Source of the DNA: Phyllobacteriaceae bacterium
GTDB lineage: Bacteria > Pseudomonadota > Alphaproteobacteria > Rhizobiales > Ancalomicrobiaceae
Length of the DNA: 32,640 bases
NCBI GenBank assembly: GCA_012517025.1
Contig: JAAYVT010000575.1
Location: 1-32,640 of the forward strand
Reading direction: 5' to 3'
The translations under genes and the position numbers were made by a program. Position 1 is the first letter of the stretch. Each line of letters starts with the position of its first letter. Positions 1 through 8,000 of the stretch are shown here, piece by piece. Under the pieces are notes generated by a model, which saw only the letters and a program-made list of their open reading frames with translations, made no database searches and had not been told where the DNA came from.

Positions 1-279
1 GGGCGGCGGCGCGGCGGCGGAGACGAGGCAGAGACCGAGATCGCAACAGTCGTGCGATCGGTCGGCCGGATCGCTCGGATCGCTCGGCAACAGGCGCGGC
101 GGCAGGTTGCCGCCCATGAAGACGCAGGCCTCGTCGCCGACGGCGGCGGCCACCGCCTGGTTGCGGGCGAGGCCGACGACGAAGGCTGCGACGAACAACA
201 GCGCTCCGACGGCGCCGAAGCGTCGCAGGGCGATCATCCATCCGGTCTTCGTCGTTCGGGCGCGCATGCCGCGTTCCAT
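1..279 (-). CDS. DUF2946-like small membrane or exported protein, 3' end cut by window edge
   Basis: The reading frame is open from ATG 279 to the left edge (93 codons visible, no stop). It encodes a basic N-terminus, one hydrophobic segment at about residues 20-38 ending near a possible signal-peptidase site, and a short tail with several Cys (CVF near residue 52, HDCCDLGLC near 76-84) followed by Ala/Pro. A small exported protein with a hydrophobic N-terminus and a His/Cys-containing tail is the usual look of DUF2946 proteins, whose function is not established. A second ATG at 267 has a slightly better purine-rich stretch before it and could be the true start. The gene follows the BASS transporter by about 33 bp on the same strand, so the two may be cotranscribed. 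The assignment is by overall appearance only. Confidence 0.45.
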   Translation of the reverse strand, partial: MERGMRARTTKTGWMIALRRFGAVGALLFVAAFVVGLARNQAVAAAVGDEACVFMGGNLPPRLLPSDPSDPADRSHDCCDLGLCLVSAAAPPP

Positions 280-312
280 CGAGGGGGATCCGCAGGCTCG
301 ATCAGAGCGCGT

Positions 313-1179
313 TCAGACGGCGTCGTCCTTGACTTCCGACAAATGCGCCCGCCGCCAGGCGACGTGGAGGAGGGCGACGGCGTTCATCACCGCGACGTAG
401 ACGGTGGCCGCCACCGCCACGTCGGGGCGGCCGAGCAGGGTGACGGCGACGGTCAGCGCCACCGCGACGTTTCTGAGGCCGGTGGTCTGGATCAGTGCGG
501 CGCGGCGGGCCGAGGAGACGCCGAGGAGGCCGGAGAGGCCGATCACCACGGCGAGGGCGGCGAGGTCGAGGGCGAGGGTGGCGGGGCCGACGGTCAATCC
601 GTCGTGGACGAGCGCCGAGCCTTGCGCGGCGACGGCGGCGGCGACCACGACGACGAACACGACGGTGGAGATCCGCCGCGTCCACGGCCGCGAGCGGGCG
701 GCGAAGGCGGGGCGGCGGTCGGCGAGGACGACGCCGATCAGCAGCGGCAGAACCGTCGTGGCGAAGACGGCGCCGAGTGTCGGGGCGAAGGGCAGGACGA
801 CGGCGACGTTCTCGTCGGCGAAGCGATCGAAGGCGAAGCCGACCCAGAACGGCACGGTGAGCGGCGCGGCGAGGCTGGTCACCACCGTCAGTGTGACGGC
901 GAGGGCGACGTCGCCCCGCGCCATCAGGGTGACGAAGTTGGCGGTGACGCCGCCGGGCGCGGCGGCGAGCAACACCAAGCCGACGGCGTGCGGCGTCGGC
1001 AGGGCGAAGCTCTCGGCGAGCAGCGCGGCGAGAAGGGGCAGGCCGACCAGCTGGGCGAGGAGGCCGAGGGCGACGGCGGCGGGGGCGCCGGCGAGGGCGC
1101 GGAAGGCGTCGAGGCGGGTCTCGAGCCCGACCGCGCGCATCAGGACGGCGAGACCGAGCGGAATGAGGACGGCGGCCAC
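313..1179 (-). CDS. Bile acid:sodium symporter (BASS/SBF) family transporter
   Basis: Encodes 288 aa, nearly all hydrophobic, with about eight to nine predicted membrane segments. The N-terminal pattern (VLIPLGLAVLMRAVGLE) and the glycine-rich AAAPGGVTANFVTLMARGD segment near residue 90 fit the BASS fold, where a similar stretch lies by the sodium and substrate sites. The family moves organic anions, often with sodium, across the inner membrane; the substrate cannot be read here. The start is GTG at 1179, preceded by GAGG eight bases upstream. Length is close to the family norm of roughly 290-330 aa. It lies 85 bp downstream of napC on the same strand, with a strong hairpin between them, so it is probably not part of the nap operon. 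Confidence 0.8.
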   Translation of the reverse strand: MAAVLIPLGLAVLMRAVGLETRLDAFRALAGAPAAVALGLLAQLVGLPLLAALLAESFALPTPHAVGLVLLAAAPGGVTANFVTLMARGDVALAVTLTVVTSLAAPLTVPFWVGFAFDRFADENVAVVLPFAPTLGAVFATTVLPLLIGVVLADRRPAFAARSRPWTRRISTVVFVVVVAAAVAAQGSALVHDGLTVGPATLALDLAALAVVIGLSGLLGVSSARRAALIQTTGLRNVAVALTVAVTLLGRPDVAVAATVYVAVMNAVALLHVAWRRAHLSEVKDDAV

Positions 1180-1209
1180 GGTTCACCTCGCCGAGCGCGA
1201 CGGAGACGG

Positions 1210-1250
1210 CGAGAGCCGCCGGAGGTCGGTCGACGCGCCGGCGGCTCTCG
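1210..1250 (-). terminator. Hairpin downstream of the nap operon
   Basis: A perfect 13-bp stem (1210-1222 with 1238-1250, arm CGAGAGCCGCCGG) encloses a 15-nt loop. It starts 15 bp after the napC stop codon and ends about 30 bp before the GTG of the BASS gene. There is no T-run after it in the minus direction, so it may act with Rho or stabilise the nap mRNA 3' end rather than being a classic intrinsic terminator. Confidence 0.55.
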
Positions 1251-1264
1251 GGACGGGGACGGGA

Positions 1265-1960
1265 TCACTTCTTCGGCAGGTTCGCGGCATAGGCCTTCAG
1301 GTTGGCGTCGGCCGGATCGGCCTCGACCTTCAGCTCCTGCATCAGCTTTTCGTAAGCTTCGCGGCCGCCGTCGGGGAGACGGTGGGCGATGCCCTGGTGA
1401 CAGTCGATGCAGGTCTTGCCGGTGTCGACGGCGAGCTGATGTTGCTTGCCGGCGCGGGTCTCCTGCTTGGTGAAGTCCATGTATTCGAAGGCGTGGCAGT
1501 TGCGGCATTCGCGGCTGTTCGTCGTCTTCATCCGCTCCCACTCGTGGCGGGCGAGCTCGATGCGGCGGTCGACGAACTTTTCGCGGGTCCAGATCGACTG
1601 CGTCACGAAGTGACCCCACAGCTCCTTGGAGGCCTTGATCTTGCGGACGATCTTGTACTGCCATTCCTTCGGCACGTGGCAGTCGGGGCAGGTGGCGCGA
1701 ACGCCGGAATGGTTCTGGTAGTGGGGCGTGTTCTTGTATTCGGCATACACGTTGTCTTGCATCTCGTGACAGGTGATGCAGAACTGCTCGTTGTTGGTCA
1801 TCTCGAGCGCCCAGTGGAAGCCGCCCCAGAAGACGATGCCGGCGAGGAAGCCGAGGACGAGGAGGATGCCGAGGGCGATCGAGCCCGACGGCGACCAGAA
1901 GAAGCGCCACAGGCGTTTGAGGAAGCCGGGACGATCCGCGGTCGAGAGGGTGTCGGTCAT
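1265..1960 (-). CDS. napC: NapC, membrane-anchored tetrahaem quinol dehydrogenase
   Basis: Encodes 231 aa of the NapC/NirT family. It oxidises quinol in the cytoplasmic membrane and passes electrons to NapB-NapA in the periplasm. One membrane helix (about residues 27-49) is followed by a periplasmic domain with four haem-binding CXXCH motifs at residues 61-65 (CITCH), 91-95 (CPDCH), 152-156 (CRNCH) and 184-188 (CIDCH), the number and spacing expected of NapC. The start is ATG at 1960 with GGAG about eleven bases upstream. It is the last gene of napFDAGHBC and lies 46 bp after napB. Because NapGH is also encoded here, the operon has two possible routes for quinol oxidation. Confidence 0.97.
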   Translation of the reverse strand: MTDTLSTADRPGFLKRLWRFFWSPSGSIALGILLVLGFLAGIVFWGGFHWALEMTNNEQFCITCHEMQDNVYAEYKNTPHYQNHSGVRATCPDCHVPKEWQYKIVRKIKASKELWGHFVTQSIWTREKFVDRRIELARHEWERMKTTNSRECRNCHAFEYMDFTKQETRAGKQHQLAVDTGKTCIDCHQGIAHRLPDGGREAYEKLMQELKVEADPADANLKAYAANLPKK

Positions 1961-2006
1961 GAGAGGACTCCGAACGTCGGGCGAGGGCCGGGCCCTCGAC
2001 GCGCGG

Positions 2007-2450
2007 TCACTTGGTCTGGGACGGCTTGAAGGTGTTCTCGACCAGTTCCTTGGCGTCGACCTGCGGAACGTGGCACTGGGTGCAGAACCAGCGGGTGCCG
2101 GCGACGGTGTCGGTCTGGTGGCCGTCGCGGTCGAGGTAATGGGTCATCGACAGCGTCGGCGCGCCGTTCTTGGCGGCGACCGACCAGTCGTGGCAGCCCA
2201 GGCACTGATTGGCGTGCAGGTCGATCTGGTAGCGGTCGATCTGATGCGGGATCAGCGGCGGTTGCTGGCGATAGGCGCGGTCGAAGCGGCCGTGCACGTC
2301 CTGGTGCGGCGTGTCGGGAGGAGCGAGTTCGACCGTCGGGGCGGCGCCGCGCAGCGACTTGACGTCGCCGGCCTGCTGACCCGCCACCGATCCGATGCCG
2401 AAGGTGAGGGCGGCCGCGCCGAGCGCCGCGACGAGCATGAGCTTCCTCAT
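2007..2450 (-). CDS. napB: NapB, periplasmic dihaem cytochrome c subunit of nitrate reductase
   Basis: Encodes 147 aa: a cleavable signal peptide (about residues 1-24), then a small domain with two haem-binding motifs, CLGCH at 83-87 and CTQCH at 123-127. His residues in IPHQI (69) and MTHYL (104) are candidates for the distal haem ligands. NapB accepts electrons from NapC or NapGH and delivers them to the NapA Fe-S cluster. ATG at 2450 is preceded by GGGAG and overlaps the napH stop as ATGA, so translation is probably coupled. A much longer frame continues upstream, but it runs through napH and is not real. Confidence 0.97.
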   Translation of the reverse strand: MRKLMLVAALGAAALTFGIGSVAGQQAGDVKSLRGAAPTVELAPPDTPHQDVHGRFDRAYRQQPPLIPHQIDRYQIDLHANQCLGCHDWSVAAKNGAPTLSMTHYLDRDGHQTDTVAGTRWFCTQCHVPQVDAKELVENTFKPSQTK

Positions 2451-3403
2451 GGAGTTTCTCCCGAACAGTTCGACCGGACGGCGGCGCCGACTGCGGTCTC
2501 GGAGGCATCGAAACGGTGGGTGAAGCGGAAGACGCCGCGATCGCAGACGTCGATGCAGCGGCCGCAGGTGGTGCAGTCGCGCGACAGGATCACCGGCGAG
2601 GCGCCGGTCTTGGCTCCCTCGAGCGCCGGCGAGATGACGTGCGGTTCCGGGCAGACGGCGTAGCAGTCCATGCAGTGGTCGCAGGCGTCGCGGGCATGGG
2701 TCGAGATCTTGACCAGGGCGCGGGACCCGACGAGCCCGTAGAAGGCGCCGACCGGGCAGAGATGCGAGCACCAACCGCGCCGCGCCACGAAGAGGTCGAA
2801 CAGGAACACCGCGACGACGAAGGTCAGCGAGGCGACCGAGCCGAACACCACGACGCGGAAGGCGTGGGTGATCGGGTTGACCAGCTCCCAGGCGATCGAG
2901 CCGGCGACGCCGGAGACGACCAGCACCATGGCGAGTACCCAGAACCGGGTCTCCGGCTTGGGCTGCCAGCCCTTGGCCTGCAGACCGAGTTTCTCGCGCA
3001 GGAAGAAGGCGAGGTCGGTGACCGGGTCGATCGGGCAGACCCAGGCGCAATAGGCGCGACCGGAGACGAGGCCGTAGAACACCAGCACGATCGCCGCGCC
3101 GAGGATCGCCAGCCCCTCCGGCGCATGGCGGGCGGCGAGCATCTGCAGGACCACCAGCGGATCGGTCAGCGGCAACACGCCGAAGGTCATCGACGAGGCG
3201 AGCGTGCCCTTGGCGATCCACAGGCCGAACAGCGGCCCGGTCAGGAACAGCGCCAGCACCGCCGCCTGGCTCAGCCGGCGCAGGAAGAGGTACTTGTTGC
3301 GCACCAGGAAGGAGCGCGTCCGCACCTTGTCCTTGGTGGCGGCGAGGCGGGCCTCGCGGTTCAGACGCGCGGTCGGGCGCGGGGTCGGGGAGAGCGCGGT
3401 CAT
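2447..3403 (-). CDS. napH: NapH, membrane ferredoxin-type quinol dehydrogenase subunit
   Basis: Encodes 318 aa. The cytoplasmic N-terminal tail is followed by about four to five membrane helices (roughly 45-65, 73-93, 98-115, 155-172, 186-206). Two CxxxCP motifs (C119/C123 and C212/C216) are typical of NapH. The C-terminal cytoplasmic part has two [4Fe-4S] ferredoxin motifs, C241-C244-C247-C251 and C277-C280-C283-C287. With NapG it forms a quinol-oxidising complex that feeds the periplasmic reductase. The gene is coupled on both sides: its ATG overlaps the napG stop and its TGA overlaps the napB start, each by 4 bp. Confidence 0.95.
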   Translation of the reverse strand: MTALSPTPRPTARLNREARLAATKDKVRTRSFLVRNKYLFLRRLSQAAVLALFLTGPLFGLWIAKGTLASSMTFGVLPLTDPLVVLQMLAARHAPEGLAILGAAIVLVFYGLVSGRAYCAWVCPIDPVTDLAFFLREKLGLQAKGWQPKPETRFWVLAMVLVVSGVAGSIAWELVNPITHAFRVVVFGSVASLTFVVAVFLFDLFVARRGWCSHLCPVGAFYGLVGSRALVKISTHARDACDHCMDCYAVCPEPHVISPALEGAKTGASPVILSRDCTTCGRCIDVCDRGVFRFTHRFDASETAVGAAVRSNCSGETP

Positions 3404-4236
3404 GGCTTCCACCCCTTCGGCATCTTGGTCGGGTCGATGATCGGCGGGGCGTCGGGGACGCCGGAGGGCGGCGTGACGTCGTTCGGCGCGCGGTCGGGCA
3501 GATCCATGATGTCTTTGACCAGCGGGCCGTTGTTCTTCTGGTACTCTTCCCAACCGAGCCGGTAGTGATGGCCGAGCTCGCCGCGCGCCACCTTCGGCGG
3601 CAGCACCTTGATCGCGGCCTCTTCGAGCACGCAGGACTTCTCGCATTTGCCGCAGCCGGTGCAGTCGGCGGCGTGGACGGTCGGGCGGAAGATCGCGTGC
3701 TTGTGGGTCCTCGGGTTCGATTCGAGCTCGAGCGTCAGTGCTTTGTCGATCACCGGGCAGTCGCGATAGCAGACGTCGCACCTGAGGCCGAGGAAGTTCA
3801 GGCAGTTCTCCTCGTCGACCAGGACCGCGGTGCCCATCTTCGCCTTGTTGATGTCGACGAGGGAATGGTCGAGGGCGCCGGTCGGGCAGGCTTTGACGCA
3901 AGGAATGTCCTCGCACATCTCGCAGGGCGTCTTGCGGGCGACGAAGTACGGGGTGCCGGAGGCGACGTGATCGCCGAGATCGGCGAGCTTCAACGTGTCG
4001 TACGGACAGGCGCGGACGCACAGGCCGCAGCGCACGCAGGCGGCGAGGAAGGCGCGGTCGTCGGGAAGCGCGCCGGGCGGACGCAGCATCTGGGTCGGCC
4101 GGGCCTCGGCTGAGCGTTCGTACGCACCGAGCAGGACACCGGCGACGCCGGCTCCGACGACGCCGCGCATCGTCGTCTCGACGAGGCGACGGCGTTCGGG
4201 ATTCGACGGTCCATCGGACTTGCGCGAGGCGGACAT
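3400..4236 (-). CDS. napG: NapG, periplasmic four-cluster ferredoxin-type protein
   Basis: Encodes 278 aa from ATG 4236. The N-terminus has a twin-arginine-like stretch (ERRRLVE, residues 14-20) before a hydrophobic segment, fitting Tat export. Four Cys groups follow for [4Fe-4S] clusters: 67/70/73/77, 105/108/113/117, 145/153/156/160 and 192/195/198/202. NapG takes electrons from NapH to NapB. A GTG at 4380 would add 48 residues with no resemblance to NapG, so the ATG is preferred, although its upstream SD match is poor. This leaves 172 bp between napA and napG, the largest gap in the operon. That gap contains an 8-bp inverted repeat (GGCCGGCG) with a loop of about 60 nt, possibly an mRNA processing or attenuation site. 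Confidence 0.94.
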   Translation of the reverse strand: MSASRKSDGPSNPERRRLVETTMRGVVGAGVAGVLLGAYERSAEARPTQMLRPPGALPDDRAFLAACVRCGLCVRACPYDTLKLADLGDHVASGTPYFVARKTPCEMCEDIPCVKACPTGALDHSLVDINKAKMGTAVLVDEENCLNFLGLRCDVCYRDCPVIDKALTLELESNPRTHKHAIFRPTVHAADCTGCGKCEKSCVLEEAAIKVLPPKVARGELGHHYRLGWEEYQKNNGPLVKDIMDLPDRAPNDVTPPSGVPDAPPIIDPTKMPKGWKP

Positions 4237-4408
4237 CGGCGGAACCAGGGTTGTCTCGGAGAGAGGGGAAGGCGGCCGGCGCCACTCCGACGGCTTCGAT
4301 GCGCGGCATCTCGACCACGGGCGGGACTTCGGCGACGACGCCGGCCTTTCCGTTCCGGACCGATCGAGCGTGGCGGGCACGCGTCGACCGGTGCGGAGCG
4401 AAGGGAAA

Positions 4409-6895
4409 TCAGGCGCGCTCGACCTTGCAGGCGCACTTCTTGTAGTCGGTCTCCTTCGACAGCGGGCAGGTGGCGTCCAGCGTCAGCTTGTTGACCAGCT
4501 GGCCCTCGTCGAACCACGGGAAGAACACGACGCCCTTCGGCGGCTTGTTGCGGCCGCGGGTCTCGACCCGGCTCGTCACCTCGCCGCGACGGGTGGAGAT
4601 CTTGATCTCCTGGCCGCGCCGCAGACCGAGCTCGATCGCGTCGTCGGGGTTCATGAACACCACGGCGTTGGGGAAGGCCTTGTAGAGCTCGGGCACGCGA
4701 CGGGTCATCGACCCGGAATGCCAGTGCTCCAGCACCCGGCCGGTGACCAGCCACATCGGCCAGTCCTTGTCCGGGGTCTCGGCGGCCGGCTCGAACGGGG
4801 CGAAGATGATCTTCGCCTTGCCGTCCTTGTAGCCGTAGAACTTCACGCCTTCGCCTTGCTTGACGTAAGGGTCGTAACCTTCCCGGAAGCGCCAGTTGGT
4901 CTCCTTGCCGTCGACCACCGGCCACTTCAGACCGCGCGCCTTGTGGTACTGGTCGAAGGCTGCCAGGTCGTGGCCGTGACCGCGCCCGAAGGTGGCGTAT
5001 TCCTCGAACAGGCCCTTCTGCAGATAGAAGCCGAAGTCCTTGGATTCCTGGTTTTCGAAGCCGGCGTAGGTCTCCGAGACCGGATATTTGTCGACGTTGC
5101 CGTTGCGATAGAGGACGTCGTAGAGGGTCTTGCCGGCGAGCTCGGGCTTCTTGGCGATCAGTTCGGCCGGCCAGACCTCCTCGACCTTGAAGCGCTTGGC
5201 GAATTCGACGAGCTGCCAGAGATCTGAGCGGGCCTCGCCCGGCGCCACCACCTGCTGGCGCCAGAACTGGGTGCGACGCTCGGCGTTGCCGTAGGCGCCT
5301 TCCTTCTCCACCCACATCGCGGTCGGCAGGATCAGGTCGGCAGCGAGCGTGGTCACCGTCGGATAGGGATCGGAAACGGTGATGAAATTCACCGGGTTGC
5401 GGTAACCGGGCCAAGTCTCCTCGTTGAGGTTGGCGGCGGCCTGCATGTTGTTGGTGCACTGGACCCAGTAGGCGTTGATGACGCCGTCCTTGAGTTGCCG
5501 GTTCTGCAACACCGCGTGCGCGCCGGGCTTCTCGGGGATGGTGCCCTCGGGCAGCCGCCAGATCTCCTCGGCGTGTTTGCGATGCTCGGGGTTGTTGACC
5601 ACCATGTCGGCGGGCAGACGGTGCGAGAAGGTGCCGACTTCACGGGCGGTGCCGCAGGCCGACGGCTGACCGGTCAGCGAGAACGGCGAATTGCCCGGCT
5701 CGGAGATCTTTCCCACCAGAAGGTGGACGTTGTAGCAGAGCGAGTTCACCCAAGAGCCGCGGGTGTGCTGGTTGAAGCCCATGGTCCACAGGCTCATGAC
5801 CTTCTTCTTCGGGTCGGCGTAGGCCTTGGCGAGCTTCTCCAGCTTGTCGACCGGCACGCCGGACAGTTCCGAGACGTATTCGGCCGTATAGGGCTTCACC
5901 AGCGCGGCGTATTCCTCGAAGCTGATCGGCGTCATGTCGCCGGCGTCGGGGTTCTTCGCCGCCTTCTGAAGCGGATGATTGGGCCTGAGACCGTAGCCGA
6001 TGTCGGTCGCGGTCTTGGTGAAGTTGACGTTCTTGGCGACGAACTCCTTGTTCACCGCGTCGTGCTGGATGATGTAGTTGGCGATGTAGTTGAGGATCGC
6101 CAGATCGGTCTGCGGCTTGAAGACGAGGCCGTTGTCGGCGAGCTCGAACGAGCGATGCTCGAAAGTGGAGAGGACGTGGACTTCCGAACCCGGCTTGGTG
6201 AGGCGGGTGTTGGTCAGACGCGACCACAGGATCGGGTGCATCTCGGCCATGTTGGAGCCCCACAGCACGAAGACGTCGGCGTGCTCGAGGTCGTCGTAGC
6301 AGCCCATCGGCTCGTCGATGCCGAAGGAGCGCATGAAGCCGACCACGGCGGACGCCATGCAGTGGCGAGCGTTGGGGTCGAGGTTGTTGGAGCGGAAGCC
6401 GGCCTTCATCAGCTTGGAGGCGGCGTAGCCCTCCCACACCGTCCATTGGCCGGAGCCGAACATGCCGACCGAGGTCGGGCCCTTGGCCTTCAAAGCCTCC
6501 TTCCACTTCGCCGCCATGACGTCGAAGGCTTCGTCCCAGGAGACCGGGGTGAAGTCGCCGTCCTTGGCGTAGACGCCGTTCTTCTTCCTGAGCAGCGGGG
6601 TGGTCAGGCGGTCCTGGCCGTACATGATCTTGGAGAGGAAATAGCCCTTGATGCAGTTGAGGCCGCGATTGACCGGGGCTTCCGGGTCGCCCTGAGTGGC
6701 GACCACCCGGCCGTCCTTGGTGCCGACGAGCACCGAGCAACCGGTGCCGCAGAAGCGGCAGGGCGCTTTGTCCCAGCGAATGCCGGCGTCGCCGACGGGG
6801 GCGGCGGAGGCGGGCAGCGAGACACCCGCCACCGCGGCGGTGGCGGCGGCGGCCGAAGCCTTGAGCACGTCGCGGCGGGAAGTTTCCATCGTCAT
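4409..6895 (-). CDS. napA: NapA, catalytic molybdenum subunit of periplasmic nitrate reductase
   Basis: Encodes 828 aa, the usual size for NapA. It reduces nitrate to nitrite in the periplasm using a bis-MGD molybdenum cofactor. The N-terminus carries a Tat signal (SRRDVLKA) ending near an Ala-rich cleavage region at about residue 32. The [4Fe-4S] cluster ligands are C46, C49, C53 and C81, with the conserved Lys83 in CIKGY. The molybdenum-ligating Cys is C179 in NARHCMASAVVG. All key residues are present. The start ATG at 6895 (or the internal ATG two codons later) has a GAGG-type site upstream. NapD, encoded just before, is the chaperone that binds this Tat signal. Confidence 0.98.
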   Translation of the reverse strand: MTMETSRRDVLKASAAAATAAVAGVSLPASAAPVGDAGIRWDKAPCRFCGTGCSVLVGTKDGRVVATQGDPEAPVNRGLNCIKGYFLSKIMYGQDRLTTPLLRKKNGVYAKDGDFTPVSWDEAFDVMAAKWKEALKAKGPTSVGMFGSGQWTVWEGYAASKLMKAGFRSNNLDPNARHCMASAVVGFMRSFGIDEPMGCYDDLEHADVFVLWGSNMAEMHPILWSRLTNTRLTKPGSEVHVLSTFEHRSFELADNGLVFKPQTDLAILNYIANYIIQHDAVNKEFVAKNVNFTKTATDIGYGLRPNHPLQKAAKNPDAGDMTPISFEEYAALVKPYTAEYVSELSGVPVDKLEKLAKAYADPKKKVMSLWTMGFNQHTRGSWVNSLCYNVHLLVGKISEPGNSPFSLTGQPSACGTAREVGTFSHRLPADMVVNNPEHRKHAEEIWRLPEGTIPEKPGAHAVLQNRQLKDGVINAYWVQCTNNMQAAANLNEETWPGYRNPVNFITVSDPYPTVTTLAADLILPTAMWVEKEGAYGNAERRTQFWRQQVVAPGEARSDLWQLVEFAKRFKVEEVWPAELIAKKPELAGKTLYDVLYRNGNVDKYPVSETYAGFENQESKDFGFYLQKGLFEEYATFGRGHGHDLAAFDQYHKARGLKWPVVDGKETNWRFREGYDPYVKQGEGVKFYGYKDGKAKIIFAPFEPAAETPDKDWPMWLVTGRVLEHWHSGSMTRRVPELYKAFPNAVVFMNPDDAIELGLRRGQEIKISTRRGEVTSRVETRGRNKPPKGVVFFPWFDEGQLVNKLTLDATCPLSKETDYKKCACKVERA

Positions 6896-6977
6896 CGGGC
6901 GACCTCCTCGGGGTCGTTTCGGCAGTCGGGGGTGGGCTCCCCGGGTTCGGGCGGCGCCGATGGCGCCTCTGGTCGGA

Positions 6978-7232
6978 TCAGGCGGCGACGGCCGTCTCTT
7001 CGTCGGGTTCGCAGGCGTGGTAGACGAGCGAGGTGGTGATCACGCCGGCGATCTGGTTCATCGCCATCAGGGCATCTGAGGCGTGGAGGCCGTCGACATC
7101 GGTGGCGGTGACCACCAGACGGCCGTCGTCGGTCGCCGCGTGGACGTCGACGCCGGGCAGGGCGGCGAGCGCCGCCGAGACCGCCTCGACCGTTCCTGGG
7201 ACCGCCCAGACCAGGACACCGATCACGTTCAT
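6978..7232 (-). CDS. napD: NapD, chaperone for NapA maturation
   Basis: Encodes 84 aa with the ferredoxin-like NapD fold pattern: an N-terminal strand, a helix ending in AALPGVDVHA, the strand DGRLVVTATD, then a helix and an ITTSLVYHA strand. NapD binds the Tat signal peptide of NapA in the cytoplasm and holds back export until the cofactor is inserted. ATG 7232 overlaps the napF stop codon as ATGA. The start is set by this overlap and by the normal NapD length of about 80-95 aa; a longer frame upstream reads through napF. The gap to napA is 82 bp. Confidence 0.93.
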   Translation of the reverse strand: MNVIGVLVWAVPGTVEAVSAALAALPGVDVHAATDDGRLVVTATDVDGLHASDALMAMNQIAGVITTSLVYHACEPDEETAVAA

Positions 7233-7744
7233 GCCGCTTCTCCTCGGCCCTCGGGCCTCTCGTTCACGCGAACCGCGTCGACCGGGCAGGGGGCGACGCA
7301 GGCGCCGCAACCGTTGCAGGCGTCCTCGACCACCACCGGCAGGAACCGACCGTCGGCGCGGGGCTGAAAGCGGAGGGCGGAGCGCGGGCAGGCATCGCCG
7401 CAGGAGCGGCAGTGGACGCCGCCGATCGCCAGGCATTTGCCGGAGATCTCGGCCTTCGCCGTCCAGTCGCGGACCCCGACCCGGACCAGGGCGCCGGCCT
7501 CACAGACGTCGGCGCAGGCGCCGCAGAAGGTGCATTCGCCGTGCTCGAAGCGCAGCACCGGCCGGTGCTCGCCGTCGTGCCGGATCACCGTCTCGGGACA
7601 AGCCGGCGCGCAGGCGGCGCAGCCGTCGCACGCCGCGAGGAAGCGCTCCTCCTCGATCGCGGTCGGCGGGCGCAGGCCGCGTGCCTTCGCCGGCCGCGCG
7701 AGGCGTCCGCGAAAGAGATCACGCCGAGCCAGGACCACCGTCAT
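7229..7744 (-). CDS. napF: NapF, cytoplasmic iron-sulfur protein of the nap operon
   Basis: Encodes 171 aa. Three regular [4Fe-4S] Cys groups are visible, C39-C42-C45-C49, C71-C74-C77-C81 and C143-C146-C149-C153, plus a fourth, looser group C104/C112/C115/C119, as in other NapF proteins. There is no signal peptide. NapF is thought to assist NapA maturation in the cytoplasm, possibly at the Fe-S cluster. ATG 7744 is preceded by GGAGGGGG about 8-12 bases upstream and is the first gene of the operon. The 256 bp to the divergent NirDL-like gene must contain the nap promoter. No convincing FNR- or NNR-type box was found there by eye. Confidence 0.92.
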   Translation of the reverse strand: MTVVLARRDLFRGRLARPAKARGLRPPTAIEEERFLAACDGCAACAPACPETVIRHDGEHRPVLRFEHGECTFCGACADVCEAGALVRVGVRDWTAKAEISGKCLAIGGVHCRSCGDACPRSALRFQPRADGRFLPVVVEDACNGCGACVAPCPVDAVRVNERPEGRGEAA

Positions 7745-7799
7745 TCGATTTCCCCCTCCGAAATCGTCGGGAGAATCGGGCGAGGCCGGCGAGGCTTCT

Positions 7800-7829
7800 T
7801 TGACTTTTGGTAGGTGGAGGCGACGATAT
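7800..7829 (+). promoter_or_regulatory. Tentative promoter of the NirDL-like gene
   Basis: TTGACT at 7800-7805 and CGATAT at 7824-7829 are separated by 18 bp. The -35 matches the sigma70 consensus well and the -10 only moderately. It would give a leader of about 165 nt before GTG 8001. The region lies between the divergent napF and NirDL-like genes. Confidence 0.25.
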
Positions 7830-8000
7830 CCGCCGAAACGCATGCGAACGCCGGGAAAACCCGTCGTCGACGGTATCGGGGGCGGCGGGAGGTCGTCGCC
7901 GTGCAGGTCGGGGATGCCGGCGCGCGGTGGCACGGGGCGCCGTCTCGTCGCATTGTGCGCCGACCCGTCGTTCCGACGGACCCGGGGTGAGGCGCCGCGC

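Noticed and set aside
68..87. Tandem duplication GGATCGCTC in the cut DUF2946-like gene
   Set aside because: It is a short in-frame duplication encoding Ser-Asp-Pro twice and is within ordinary low-complexity coding sequence.
52..2029. Long plus-strand frames opposite the BASS transporter and napC
   Set aside because: They are antisense reflections of recognised genes, with very high Arg/Gly/Ala content and no SD or domain.
3400..4380. Longer napG starting at GTG 4380
   Set aside because: The extra 48 residues are Arg/Pro/Ser-rich, do not resemble NapG, and would place the twin-arginine signal internally.
7745..8000. FNR/NNR/NarL-type box in the nap-NirDL intergenic region
   Set aside because: No TTGAT-N4-ATCAA-like pair or convincing variant was found by eye on either strand; a motif scan could still reveal a weak site.
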